From: Byssochlamys sp. IMV 00236
Taxonomy: Eukaryota > Ascomycota > Eurotiomycetes > Eurotiales > Thermoascaceae
Length of the DNA stretch: 64,000 bases
Direction: 5' to 3'
NCBI GenBank assembly: GCA_001931875.2
Contig: MSJH02000792.1
Coordinates: forward strand, 678,217-742,216
The position numbers and the translations under genes were made by a program. Position 1 is the stretch's first letter, and every line of letters begins with the position of its first letter. Shown piece after piece: positions 20,258-30,359 of this stretch. The notes beneath the pieces were generated by a model. It was given only the letters and a program-made list of their open reading frames with translations, made no database searches and was not told where the DNA came from.

Positions 20258-21943
20258 TCAACCCAACACCAGATCTTCCAGCACACCTTCCATCTCCTCC
20301 CGCGAGAGTGGCACGCCCAAGATCTCCGTACCACTCCCGTCCATTCGCGAGGTGATCATCTGGTGATCATGGAACTCTTTCAGCAGCGTCCGGAACATCA
20401 TCTCGGACGAAGCGATGAACTCCTCCGCTGCTTTCTGATATAGCGTCCGGAATTCAATCCCTATTTCCTCGCCGGGAGCGCCGCCTCTTGCTCGTGCTTC
20501 GCCGCCATCGTCTTCTTCGTCCGACACGGCTCCATCGCCCATCGTCGACAAAAGCTCCGTCAGCAGTACGCGGTAGAGGTTCCGCGCGTTCTCGGGCAAA
20601 CTCTTCAACACGAAGCCTACACCTTCTTTGCCGCCGATACGCCGGCCCTTGCGACCCAGAAGACTGTGCACTTCGTCTACCACATTAATTTCTGCCTCAT
20701 ACGGCGTAAAGGTCGTGCAATCGTGGAAGACAAAGTTGAATTGGTCTCGAACACCAATGTCCCACATAAGGGCAAAGTTCATTGTATCGGCCGTCGCTAG
20801 CAGATGGACCGACGGTATAGCTGCCAGCCGCGCCAAGAGTGCCTGGCTTGCCCCCCGTCTAAGGGGAGGCGCGTCAATCGAATTAATCAGGACAGCGATG
20901 GGCGCGTCTCGTGGCCGAGACTGGAGTGCAGATTGTAGCAGATCCAATACTTCAGCAGGCTGAGAACCCAGTTTAGACGGAGTGTCGGCACCCATTACCG
21001 CCCCAACGATAGTCGCGAAGATCGTCCGTACGGATATACCGCTGGTGTATCCATTAACTACCACAATGGTGGGAGGTGATGGATATCGTTTATAGAGCCA
21101 ATCCGCAAACTGCTGGACCAAGCCACGTTTAGACCCATAGCCGTAAAGACAGATGTTGAAGCCTTCACTCAGCTCAAAGTTCCACTGAGGAAACGAGCGA
21201 CGATGTACGGCTACCAGAAACTCCTTTTCTTCCTTGTGAGGGTCCTCATACTGTGCGAGTTTCTCGAAATACTCCTCGTGCGTCAGCAACGACACCTTCG
21301 AGAGGTTATTATTCGACGTCCGTGGAGGACCAGCGCGGTTTTGGAAGAAATATCGCTCATGCGGTGGCAGCTCTCCCTCAGGAGTCGGGGATCGCTTATT
21401 CTTCGCACCTTTCGGTCGTCCTCTTCCACGTTTTGGTGTCTCTGGAGGTTTCTGGGCTTGCTTTGCATCATCATCACCCCCCTTTTCCACAGTCTCGACT
21501 ACATCTCCGTTCCGACCACCGTTGGCAAGCTCATCGCTCTCGTCTTCCAGGATCTCCTCCGCCAGTCGATCAGCGCCATCCCATATGTCATCGTCATCCT
21601 GCTCGAACAGGACACGCGCACTTTCCCGCTTGGCTGATCGGTCAGCGTTCCTCGCTCGGGTCGGTGTAGCAACCTGCGTGCCTTTTGTAGGTGTGGAGAA
21701 GAGCGATTTGGCCTTGGACTTGTGGGTAGGAGTCTTTAGACCTGAAGGAGTGAGGCCGTTCGTAGATTTTGATTTCTGCACCGACATCCGCACTCGTTTC
21801 GAGGGCGTCACGTCCAGCGCGTCGTCCGCGAGTGTCTGATTTTCATCCGCATAGCCATTGGTTGCTGCCGTCTTCTGTCGTTTAGGTGTCGAGACGACGG
21901 GCTGCTCATCGTCAAGACTGTCGTCCGCTGCTTTGCGCTTCAT
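20258..21943 (-). CDS. orc2: origin recognition complex subunit 2
   Basis: A single frame of 561 residues starting at the ATG at 21943 (MKRKAADDSL); the frame continues upstream only from a TTG. Orc2 is part of the six-subunit complex that marks replication origins and loads the Mcm2-7 helicase. The N-terminal 240 residues are disordered, basic then acidic, and contain an AT-hook-like KRGRGRPKGAKNK at about 171-183. The conserved part begins EEYFEKLAQYEDPHKEEK and runs through NICLYGYGSKRG (about 263-274, a degenerate P-loop), PTIVVVNGYTSG, APIAVLINSIDAPPLR, LLATADTMNFALMWD and FNFVFHDCTTF, the AAA+-like core. A winged-helix end closes with EEFIASSEMMFRTLLKEFHDH. Two neighbouring genes point away or towards it without a known link. 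Confidence 0.95.
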   Translation of the reverse strand: MKRKAADDSLDDEQPVVSTPKRQKTAATNGYADENQTLADDALDVTPSKRVRMSVQKSKSTNGLTPSGLKTPTHKSKAKSLFSTPTKGTQVATPTRARNADRSAKRESARVLFEQDDDDIWDGADRLAEEILEDESDELANGGRNGDVVETVEKGGDDDAKQAQKPPETPKRGRGRPKGAKNKRSPTPEGELPPHERYFFQNRAGPPRTSNNNLSKVSLLTHEEYFEKLAQYEDPHKEEKEFLVAVHRRSFPQWNFELSEGFNICLYGYGSKRGLVQQFADWLYKRYPSPPTIVVVNGYTSGISVRTIFATIVGAVMGADTPSKLGSQPAEVLDLLQSALQSRPRDAPIAVLINSIDAPPLRRGASQALLARLAAIPSVHLLATADTMNFALMWDIGVRDQFNFVFHDCTTFTPYEAEINVVDEVHSLLGRKGRRIGGKEGVGFVLKSLPENARNLYRVLLTELLSTMGDGAVSDEEDDGGEARARGGAPGEEIGIEFRTLYQKAAEEFIASSEMMFRTLLKEFHDHQMITSRMDGSGTEILGVPLSREEMEGVLEDLVLG

Positions 21944-22520
21944 CTCCGTGTAAGATTGTGCTGGCAACTCTGCACAAGAGCAGGAACACGTACCATAATA
22001 ATATATTATCCGACCGACAGGAGAAGCCCGAGCTAGACAGACCAACTGAATGTCAAATGCAAGGAGGCGTCCAGCAGGTCAAACTGCCTTGGGGACGATC
22101 TCGCGTCTTCCGGCGCGTTTTTCCGGCCCCGCGATATCGGCGATCCCTCCGCTCTGGGGGAAAAAAGTGCCATAAGATAGCTTCGCGAATATCACCGTCT
22201 ACTTGCTTCTTCTGGTCTTGTGGACGACTCATGGCTAGTCTCTCCTTGACAATCTCTTGCTGACCGGGAATCTCGCAGCAGGAAGGGCGAAACGTTGGCG
22301 CAATTGACTGACTGGCGGAGAGAGACAGAGAGATAAGATCTCCGGCTTCCGTCCGATTGTGAATCATAGCTATATCTGTCCATTGATTTCCTGAGCTTAG
22401 CTTGAGCTTGCAGGCCAATTGGTACGTGCAGTATCCAGATTTCGTTTTCTATTTTCTTATTCTTACAGACTTCATCTCAGTCCCTACCCCAGCTTCCTGC
22501 CATTGGCTCTTACCACGCCC
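21944..22520. other. divergent promoter region, orc2 / argJ
   Basis: 577 bases between the divergent orc2 and argJ starts. A minus-strand frame at 22053-22418 opens only from TTG, with internal ATGs at lower positions; it reads GDIREAILWHFFPPERRDRR but I recognise no family, so it is not called. The argJ side is CT-rich. Confidence 0.45.
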
Positions 22521-23997
22521 ATGGTGAAGACAACAAGCTCGACGGCCACAATGGCCGTCTTTGCCCGCATGGCAAAGGGCCAGGTCCGCTATTACTCTGC
22601 TCCACTGGATATGGTGATCCCCGAATCGAAGAAGAAGTATATTCCTACTTCAGGCACCTATCCCAAGGGCTTCTCCGTCTCCGGAACGTACGTCGGCGTG
22701 AAGGCCTCGAACACCAAGTTTCCGGACCTTGCCCTCATCGCTTCGGACACACCTTGCTCTGCTGCCGCTGTGTTTACTACGAATAAGTTCCAGGCTGCTC
22801 CGGTCCAGGTCAGCAAGGAGGTTCTGGAGAAGCGCCAGGGCCAGGGCATTCGATCTGTCGTTATCAATTCTGGCTGTGCCAATGCGGTCACCGGTAGAGG
22901 AGGTTATGAAGACGCTGTCAGCATGGGAGCCACGGTTGATAAATGCTATGGTCTCAATGAGCCAAGTACTTTGGTCATGAGCACCGGTGTTATTGGTCAG
23001 AGGTATGTAAATCTTCTTCTTGGGTGTGAAAGAAAGAAAGAGTCATCCCGCTAAACAGAAAAACCTCATTGTCTATAGACTTCCCATTGACAAGATCCTC
23101 AACAAGATCCCAACCGCGCACTCCAATCTGTCCTCGACTCACGATGCCTGGCTCAGCACTGCCCGCGCCATCTGCACCACCGATACCTTCCCCAAGCTCC
23201 TCTCCCGAACGTTCACTCTGCCGTCCTCCCCCGGTCGAACCTACAGTCTGGCCGGCATGACCAAGGGTGCCGGTATGATCCACCCGAACATGGCTACTCT
23301 GCTAGGCGTCCTCTGCACCGACGCCCCCATCGTCCCCTCCGCGCTGAAGTCCCTCCTGTCCCACGCCGTCTCCCGATCCTTCAACTCGATCTCCGTCGAC
23401 GGCGACACCAGCACCAACGACACCGTCGCCCTCCTCGCCAACGGCCGCGGCGGCGGCGCTCCCATCAACTCCACCTCCTCAGACGACTACGCCGCCATGC
23501 AGGAGATCCTGACCTCGTTCGCCCAGTCTCTCTCCCAGCTCGTCGTCCGTGACGGCGAAGGCGCCACAAAGTTCGTCACCGTTCGCATCCAGAACTCTCC
23601 CGACTATGAATCCGCTCGGATCATCGCATCCACCATCGCGCGGTCCCCACTCGTCAAAACGGCCCTCTACGGCCGCGATGCTAACTGGGGCCGTATTCTA
23701 TGTGCGATTGGATACGCGCAGGGCGTTGCCCCCGGTACTGTTATCCCGGAGCGCACCAGTGTTAGTTTCAAGCCCGTTGACGGAAGTCCGATCCTGAAGC
23801 TGCTTGTGAATGGAGAGCCTGAGACCGTGGACGAGGCGCGCGCCAGTGCTATTTTGCAGGCGGAGGATCTGGAGATTGTTGTTGACCTGGGTGGTGGTGA
23901 GAAGGGTGATCAGGGCCGAGGTGGTGAGGAGGCGGTTTACTGGTTCTGCGATTTTAGTCATGAGTATGTGACTATCAACGGTGATTACAGAACTTAA
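22521..23997 (+). CDS. argJ: ornithine acetyltransferase / N-acetylglutamate synthase (ArgJ)
   Basis: Two exons, 22521..23002 and 23079..23997, give 466 residues; the 76-nt intron (GTATGT...TATAG) splits an Arg codon. The enzyme moves the acetyl group from N-acetylornithine to glutamate in the mitochondrial arginine pathway (yeast Arg7). The first 27 residues are basic and Ser/Thr-rich, fitting an import sequence. Signatures are [55 protein letters not shown] with the self-cleavage site between Ala and Thr (about residues 233/234), [30 protein letters not shown] and [10 protein letters not shown] near the end. The Thr becomes the nucleophile of the beta chain. The start could also be the ATG ten codons on. 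Confidence 0.96.
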
Positions 23998-24475
23998 AAA
24001 GTTATACTGGAGAGAGAAGAAAGGCAGCCTGTTTGATACCCGCGCCTGAAATCGTTTGTGGATAGATATATCTACTAGAAAGAATATAAATAAAGGTTTC
24101 TTTTTTGTTACGCATGACAGTTATATGTATAATTCATGGCACCTAACAATTTTCTCAAATTAATCTTTTTCCTCCTCCCGTTAATGTTACAACCAGATGG
24201 TGCTATATACAGTTGTGGCTCGACCTGACAGAGGGCCCATTCTAGATCGAGTCTCAGATGTAGCTCATAACATCGGACTCGATGCCGAATTCCCTTCCCC
24301 CAAATCAGCCGTCGTGTTGTCCAGGGATACACGCTCAAAATTCCAGATATTGTCGTAGCCACAATTGCAGTTGCAGTACACCAACCTGCTAAGTCTAAAG
24401 AGACAGAATTACGGAAAAAAAAAAAGTATCCCCAGCCTTCCCTCATGCTCTTCATAAAAGATTTCCCTGTTGAGC
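23998..24475. other. convergent intergenic region argJ / sec61
   Basis: Both 3' untranslated regions; AT-rich, with a poly-A run at about 24415. No coding frame is supported. Confidence 0.45.
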
Positions 24476-26171
24476 TCAGTTTCCAGGGACAAGGCCCTTG
24501 AGGCCTGAGCCGAAGTCGCCTTCTCGGGCAGCAATCTCGAAGTATCCGTAGATAATCCTATATTTCAATTAATTAGTAATCTATTTCAAAGTGTGTCGTC
24601 CAAGATGAACTTACGTCACTGCCAGAAGAATTCCAGTTCCACTACCCAAAGCACCGAGGAGGTCAGAGGCAACAGACAGAGCACCAATGCAAGCACCACC
24701 GAAAGCAGCAGCAGTAGGGATAACCCTCTTGAGCTCCTTGTACATGCTCTGCTCACGGTGACCCGCCATCACAAGTCCCTGGTCCTTGAGCTGCTTGGCA
24801 ACATCCCGAGGGGCAGCTCCGGACACCTCGATCCAGGTCTTGGAGAACAGAGCACAGGCAACCAGCATGAATACGATGTATACGGCGGTGTGGATCGGGT
24901 CGACGAGAGCCTCCTTGAAGTTCAGAGGAGGAGACATGTAGTATGCAATACCAGACGCGGCATACAGCTGGGCGGAGCCCTCACGAGGTTCCCAGACACC
25001 GAGAAGTCTGACAAGGAGGTTGTCCGAGAAGCGAGAGTACAGCATCTGACTGACAAGGAAGATGTTGGAGCACAGAGCGGACTGAAGCATGATAGGCATG
25101 TTCGAAGTGTAGAAGAGACGGACGGGGTAAGATCCGCGCATGCCACGCTGGCGCGAAGACTTGACGGGGATCTCAACACGGAAACCCTGCAGGTAGATGA
25201 CGGTGGCGAAGACTAGCAGGGTAGCCAGGAGGTTCATGATGTTGGGGAGGTTCTGGCGGTAGAAAGCCTCCTGCAGAGCGCGCTGCTTGTCGGGCCAGGT
25301 CAACAGCAGGTGGATGAGGGCAATCACAGCTCCCTCGAACTCGGGGCCACGGCCAGTGTTGATAGTGGTAGGGGAGAAGGCCTTCCAGATGATCGATTCG
25401 CAGATGTTGGTCGCAATGAAAAGGGAGATACCGCTTCCAAGACCGTAGCCCTTCTGAAGCAGCTCATCGAGCAGGATGACAACAAGACCAGCAACAACCA
25501 GCTGCACGATCAGGAGCACGCAGACACCAGCACCGAGGTCGCTGGGCTGACCATAGAGACCCGTAAGGACGTAGACACAAGCCTGGCCAAAGGAGAGGAT
25601 GATGGCAAACAGCTTCTGAGCGGTCTGGTACAGCTCGCGGTCGGTCTTCAGGTCAAGGTTGACATCGATGAGGTGAGTTCCAGCAAGGAGCTAGCGTTGA
25701 AGTCAGCACTGGTTGCCCACGCAGTTGGCTCAATGGGCGGGTTGTACCTGGAAGACCATGCCGGAGGAGATGATGGGAGTGATACCCAGCTCCATCAGCG
25801 TTCCTCGATTACTGGCCAGCATCATACGGAGCCAGTACAGTGGATCCGAGGTGTCAGAAGACACGATACCGTACAGAGGCATCTGGCTCATCACCAAGAA
25901 GATCAACAAAGTCAACTGCACACCCAATGTCAGATTTCAAAGCTGTTCCCAGTATCCATGCGCTGGCGAGAAAGAGACGTACTCCCGTCCACATCAACTT
26001 CTGGTTGAAGGGAACCTTCGTTTCCGGTGAAGCCACCTCCGGGAGGAGGGGCGTGAAGGGTTTAATTAGATCGAGGAAGCGTACTGTGAATCAGTTAGCA
26101 TTTCGAGTCATTGAGGACTTTTATGGTCTCAGCTACGCGATCGCGTGCAAGGTGTACTCACGTCCGCTCAT
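24476..26171 (-). CDS. sec61: Sec61 translocon alpha subunit
   Basis: Five exons, complement(24476..24557, 24615..25690, 25748..25915, 25983..26083, 26162..26171), give 478 residues. Sec61 alpha is the protein-conducting channel of the endoplasmic reticulum. The first exon holds only ten coding bases (MSG plus one base), and the second gives [16 protein letters not shown], the family N-terminus. Further signatures: [19 protein letters not shown] (first segment and plug), [80 protein letters not shown] (ribosome-contacting loop), [34 protein letters not shown] and [10 protein letters not shown]. About ten membrane segments are visible. All five exons are in frame, with splice phases consistent. 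Confidence 0.97.
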
Positions 26172-26496
26172 CGTGACAGTCCGCTTCCCGGTGAATCCAA
26201 TGAGAGAAAGGGAAACAAAGCGGGAACCAGAGACCAGCCGGAGGAGCGAGGATTAAAAAAAACAAAAAAAAGTATAGAAAAGGGGAGCGAAGGGAAGAGG
26301 GAGAAGGCCGTCTGGGGAAGAACAGGGAGAGTCGGAGGTTGAGAAGGAAGTGTGCTTGCTGTCCACTTCGCCGGCGTCGCGCTAACTCCTTTTGAGGACA
26401 CCCTGGCTCAACCTGGGAACCTCGGCCAGCATTATTAGTATATTAACATTCCCAGCTCATCATACAGAAAACACAACGCTCGATTTAATTTGAAAA

Positions 26497-26700
26497 TTAT
26501 CGTGGGATGTCTTCAGGTTTACCATTTACTGCCTCTTGAGCCTGGCCGGCAATCGAGGCGGATAGCATCTTTTCTCCAAGGCGACCATTGATGATTGTGA
26601 GACCAGTGACGACTGTAAGGACAACAGAAAAACCGCAGGGAGAGATAGGTAGCTACCTAACCTAAGTGGCAGAGAGATAATTTTCAAACCGTAAACGCCA
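26497..26700 (-). CDS. possible small membrane protein (uncertain)
   Basis: On the minus strand the codons ending at 26497 read VVTGLTIINGRLGEKML then SASIAGQAQEAVNGKPEDIPR and a stop, which looks like one membrane segment followed by a polar tail. A TTACAG acceptor-like site just precedes this frame (26613), and an ATG (MAFT) with a possible GT donor lies at about 26700. Alternative splices are possible, for instance GTAG at about 26658, and would give about 55 residues. I cannot name the protein. It could be a genuine small gene lying 325 bases upstream of sec61, or a chance frame. Exon borders are therefore uncertain. Confidence 0.3.
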
Positions 26701-27393
26701 TCACTCCTTAAGCTTAAGGAAAGAGGAAGATGTAATCAGGAAGAGAAACTCGTTAATTGAAGAGAAGCCATCAGCGAGAAAGATCAAGCGGTGAACATCA
26801 TCTAATAAGAACCCCAAAGTCGGACATGCACACACATTCTATGGTATGTAGATTCATAGAGAATTGATCAGGAAAGCATACAGTCAATGAGATGACTATC
26901 TAAGCTGAAGAAGTCGTAACTGCGTGTTGGAACAGAGATGCCGACGCTATATAAAGATGATTTTTATATCTTTTATGTTTACAGCTCGAGTTTTGGCGTG
27001 ATTCTACACATAATGGAGGATGAAATTCGTCGTTCCCTCACCTTGTCAGGAGTTTGAATAATGCATGGATCTGTCTATATATTGTATAATAAGAACGAGG
27101 TTACAGTCTTGTCCCAATAGCAGTTGTTACTTGCCATCGCTGTCATAAGTACTGCGCATAAGGAGCTACAGGAGCCACATACCTCAGTCACGCCCATTGC
27201 ACATGATTTCTTCGATAACCCTTGCAAGTATTACAGAATTTGTTGTAGAAAGGAGCACAGTTGGGAAGAGTAAAAAACCATATCATGAGTTGTTTCCCTG
27301 GATAAGGTATGTTGACCACGCGAAATCACCCGCACGGGCTAGACAGCAAGACATTCTAATATAATATCATTTAAATAAACTGCCTAAATCAAC
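26701..27393. other. intergenic, AT-rich
   Basis: About 690 AT-rich bases between the small candidate gene and the bZIP gene. No coding frame or RNA gene is recognised. Confidence 0.4.
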
Positions 27394-28366
27394 TCACATA
27401 CGAAATAGCGGTTTTTCATTCCGTTTCGCCCGCCACCGATTCGTAGAATAGGCCAAATCATAACAATTCCTAAGAACCCAGCCCCAAGAACGAGCAAAAG
27501 CCTCCGTCACCTCCCACCCGGCCGGATCCCAAGGATCACCCCAAACAATGATGCCCGATCGCGTGCTTCCATTTCCCTTCATGTCCAGACAAAGTTGTAT
27601 CTCTTCCTCGAATTCTCCAGCGATGATCAAATTATCTCTCATTTGGGGAACAGGGAGTAGGTCCGACCACGGGTGATGGGGGATAGAGCGCTGGATTGCG
27701 GTCGGTTGGAGACTTGTTGGAAGGGTAGAGAGAGAGTCATCTTGCCATGGACCAGCGGTGTTGAAAGGTGAGATGGCATCGTCATGGAGCTGATCGGAGT
27801 TCAGGCCGAGAATTCTTCGATTTTCAATCAGGGCTCTGGTGAAATTGAGTTGAATCAGGTTGAGTAGGAGATCGGTTCGCAGGGAGCCCATCGTGTAGTA
27901 TTGAAGAGCCATTCTTTCTAATCGGGCCATTCTTCTTGTTGCTGGCGGGGAATCAGATTCCAGTATGCATACGTCCTTGATCTCCTCGAGAGGGGCGGGG
28001 TCAGTAATGGTATTAGGTGTTGTTTGGTCGTTATTTGCAGGAGCAATCGCAAGTGTGGTTGACTCATGCTGTTCATTGGAAGGAGAATCATGGCACTCTT
28101 TATTTTTTCTGTCCCTTGAATGGGTTTGCGGTTTTGTATTTTGTAGACCTATTTGTATATATAGACGGTCAGGACGATACTCGCTAATTGGTATTGGTAG
28201 GCGACCTACGTCGAGCCCTCTGGTTTATGCGATTTTGAAGCCTGCGGCGTGTTTTGGGATCGGTAATACCCGACCAATCTTCGTCTGGCCATGCAGTGCG
28301 GCGCTGCGAGGACAATAGTCTGAAGGCGATTCGTCGTTCAGATGGGCGCTCTACGAATCGATCCAT
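27394..28366 (-). CDS. bZIP transcription factor with DUF3425 domain
   Basis: Two exons, complement(27394..28148, 28210..28366), give 303 residues, with a 61-nt intron (GTAGGT...ATAG) that splits an Arg codon. Residues about 30-55 read DWSGITDPKTRRRLQNRINQ, the basic region of fungal bZIP proteins with its Asn...Arg core, cut by the splice just after ARR; a leucine zipper is short or absent. The DUF3425 region follows: HHPWSDLLPVPQMRDNLI at about residue 215 and IIVWGDPWDPAGWEVTEAFA with WGWVLRNCYDLAYSTNRWR near the C-terminus. Such proteins are common regulators in Aspergillus, often of accessory metabolism. The ATG at 28366 is chosen because the frame upstream begins at GTG. An aldo-keto reductase lies upstream on the same strand. 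Confidence 0.85.
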
Positions 28367-28747
28367 ATTTGTGATGCCGTTCTTCCAACGCAGCACCGTA
28401 TGTGACTTGATGACAGGAAGATGGGGGCGTAGTTGTTAGTATCGGGTCTCTTACCTGCACATCTGAGATATTTATTATTATCAACCCTTGACCTACTCTC
28501 GTACTACTGCTGTATGTCATCCGCTTGCATCACACTAACCAGGGATCTAAAGCCGTAGGAAAGGCCCTGACCAATAATGAGAAGGAGGCTTCAACAGTAG
28601 CGTAAAAGGAAGTTCCCTAATTTATCGCCTCGATAATAGGTATTCAATCTAGTCATGCTACAGGAGAAGTTCGACAAGGTTGTTTCCATTTCAAAATACT
28701 CGCGATAGAGGCCTCAAGCTACAACCCCAGATGTAAGTATGCAAAAC
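28367..28747. other. intergenic, aldo-keto reductase 3' / bZIP promoter
   Basis: 381 bases containing the end of the aldo-keto reductase transcript and the promoter of the bZIP gene, both read on the minus strand. No further coding frame seen. Confidence 0.4.
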
Positions 28748-29782
28748 TTATTCATGGCCGAACACCCTCTTGGGCTCATACAGGTCATCAATGCTCTTCA
28801 ACTCAGCGGGACTGAGCTTAAAGGAGATTGCCTTCACTGCCTCGTCCACTCTCTCCTTCTTGTTCATTCCCAAAATCGGCGCCGTAATAAATGGCTTCGA
28901 AAGGGACCAAGCAATGGCCACGATGGCCATCGACACACCATGCTGCTGGGCAATTTGCTCCACTTGCTCGTTGATTCTCTTGTCGGTCTCTGTAGTCTGT
29001 TGGCCGTGGAAACCAGGGCCTTGGAACTCTCCGCGTGAGGTTTTCGAGAAGTCACGCCAGGGTCGAGCCAAAAATCCCATTGCAAGGGGGCTCCAAGGGA
29101 TCCCACCCATTCCGAATTTGGCACACGCAGGATACATCTCCCTCTCCTCCTCTCGGTAGATGGCGTTGTGAAGATTCTGCATCGAGATAAACTCGGTCCA
29201 GCCATGCATGCGAGCGGTGTATTGATACTCCAGGAGCTGGTGAGCCCACATCGATGACGCACCCAGGTAGCGCACCTTGCCGGACTTCACAATATCATGA
29301 AGCGCCTCCATGGTCTCCTTCACGGGCGTTCGGGGGTCGAAACGGTGGATCTGCAGTAAATCGACATAGGGCAGGTCGAGTCTCTGCAGGCTGGCTTCGA
29401 TGCTCTCGAAGATATGCTTCCGACTCAATCCGTATTGATTCACATAGCCGGCGTTGTCCTTTTCATCATCTGTCATCGACATGGGCTGTTCGGAGCCGCG
29501 GCCGACTGGCGCCCACAGTTTGGTTGCGATGACAATGTTTTCACGGCGCCATCCGTATGTTTTGATCGCCTTGCCCAGGATCTCTTCCGACTTGCCGCTG
29601 GAATAGAGGTTTGCGGTGTCGAAGAAGTTCAGGCCAGATTCGTAGCAATAATTCAGCACTGGCAGGGCTTCGTCTTCCAAGAGCGACCACTTGTAACGGC
29701 CCTCGCCGTTCCCGAAACTCATGCATCCCACGCCAATGGGGGCGATGCGAAGACCGCTGCTTCCCAGTTGCACGTATTTCAT
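28748..29782 (-). CDS. aldo-keto reductase
   Basis: A single frame of 344 residues beginning at MKYVQLGSS (29782); three codons upstream are open but start at TTG. It is a NAD(P)H-dependent oxidoreductase of the AKR fold, likely in the group of fungal YakC/versiconal-type and Aad-like enzymes. Catalytic residues are visible: Asp and Tyr in FFDTANLYSSGKSEEILG, Lys in IVIATKLWAP and His in DLLQIHRFDPRTPV. The cofactor-binding end is GVSMAIVAIAWSL, then ITAPILGMNKKERVDEAV. The substrate cannot be told from sequence. It is 380 bases upstream of the bZIP-DUF3425 gene on the same strand and could be its target, which is inference. Confidence 0.92.
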   Translation of the reverse strand: MKYVQLGSSGLRIAPIGVGCMSFGNGEGRYKWSLLEDEALPVLNYCYESGLNFFDTANLYSSGKSEEILGKAIKTYGWRRENIVIATKLWAPVGRGSEQPMSMTDDEKDNAGYVNQYGLSRKHIFESIEASLQRLDLPYVDLLQIHRFDPRTPVKETMEALHDIVKSGKVRYLGASSMWAHQLLEYQYTARMHGWTEFISMQNLHNAIYREEEREMYPACAKFGMGGIPWSPLAMGFLARPWRDFSKTSRGEFQGPGFHGQQTTETDKRINEQVEQIAQQHGVSMAIVAIAWSLSKPFITAPILGMNKKERVDEAVKAISFKLSPAELKSIDDLYEPKRVFGHE

Positions 29783-30359
29783 TTTGCTCAAAGTACCTAT
29801 GTTTACCTCAAACGCTAGTATAGGTGAAGAAGGAGAATACTTTGGATTCTGGATTCTGGATTTTTGGAATTTTGGAAATCGGAGCTCTACTTATATTCCC
29901 AAGTCTCTCCTCCATGACTATTATCCCCGGGATCTTCTTCATAGCTTTGAAGGAGCTGTAGAAGGCCTCATGCAAGATGATGACAAAACAAGTCTGATTG
30001 GCCGAGGCAGTGAATCCCAACTTCTAAGTAGTCAGAGTAATTCACCCCCGAGTGAATCAGTGCCGTATTGCATACCTACAAATTAGCCATTAGCAGCGCA
30101 ATTCTTCTCATCTGCCATCTCAACCACAAAACAAATTAGAAGGATTAATCTTGGAATATATAAAACACTAATATATCATCTATATCTATCTATTTACCAG
30201 ATTTCCTCTAAAAATCTATAATTCCCTAGACAATATAAAATGCCATTCTATCGAATCCCTAACCCATGAAAAAAAAGCCCGAAGAAGGCAGTCCGGGTGT
30301 CTCATATCTGTCACGCATGAGGCCTGACGCTCATTTAGAAATGGGATGTACTCTACTTT
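29783..30359. other. intergenic, boundary of the accessory pocket
   Basis: The aldo-keto reductase promoter lies at the left end, with direct repeats of TTCTGGATT and TTTTGGA at about 29840-29875. From about 30080 the sequence is AT-rich. No gene is supported. Confidence 0.4.

Noticed and set aside
20258..22045. Longer N-terminus for orc2 with extra hydrophobic residues
   Set aside because: The extension begins at TTG; the first ATG is at 21943 and gives a normal Orc2 start.
22053..22418. Minus-strand frame of 121 codons between orc2 and argJ
   Set aside because: It opens only at TTG, has no recognisable domain and lies in a divergent promoter.
24593..26008. Long plus-strand frames opposite sec61
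   Set aside because: They are shadows of the Sec61 alpha exons, which match the family throughout.
17050..29782. A biosynthetic gene cluster
   Set aside because: No synthase, synthetase or terpene backbone gene is present; the genes are housekeeping apart from one reductase and one regulator.
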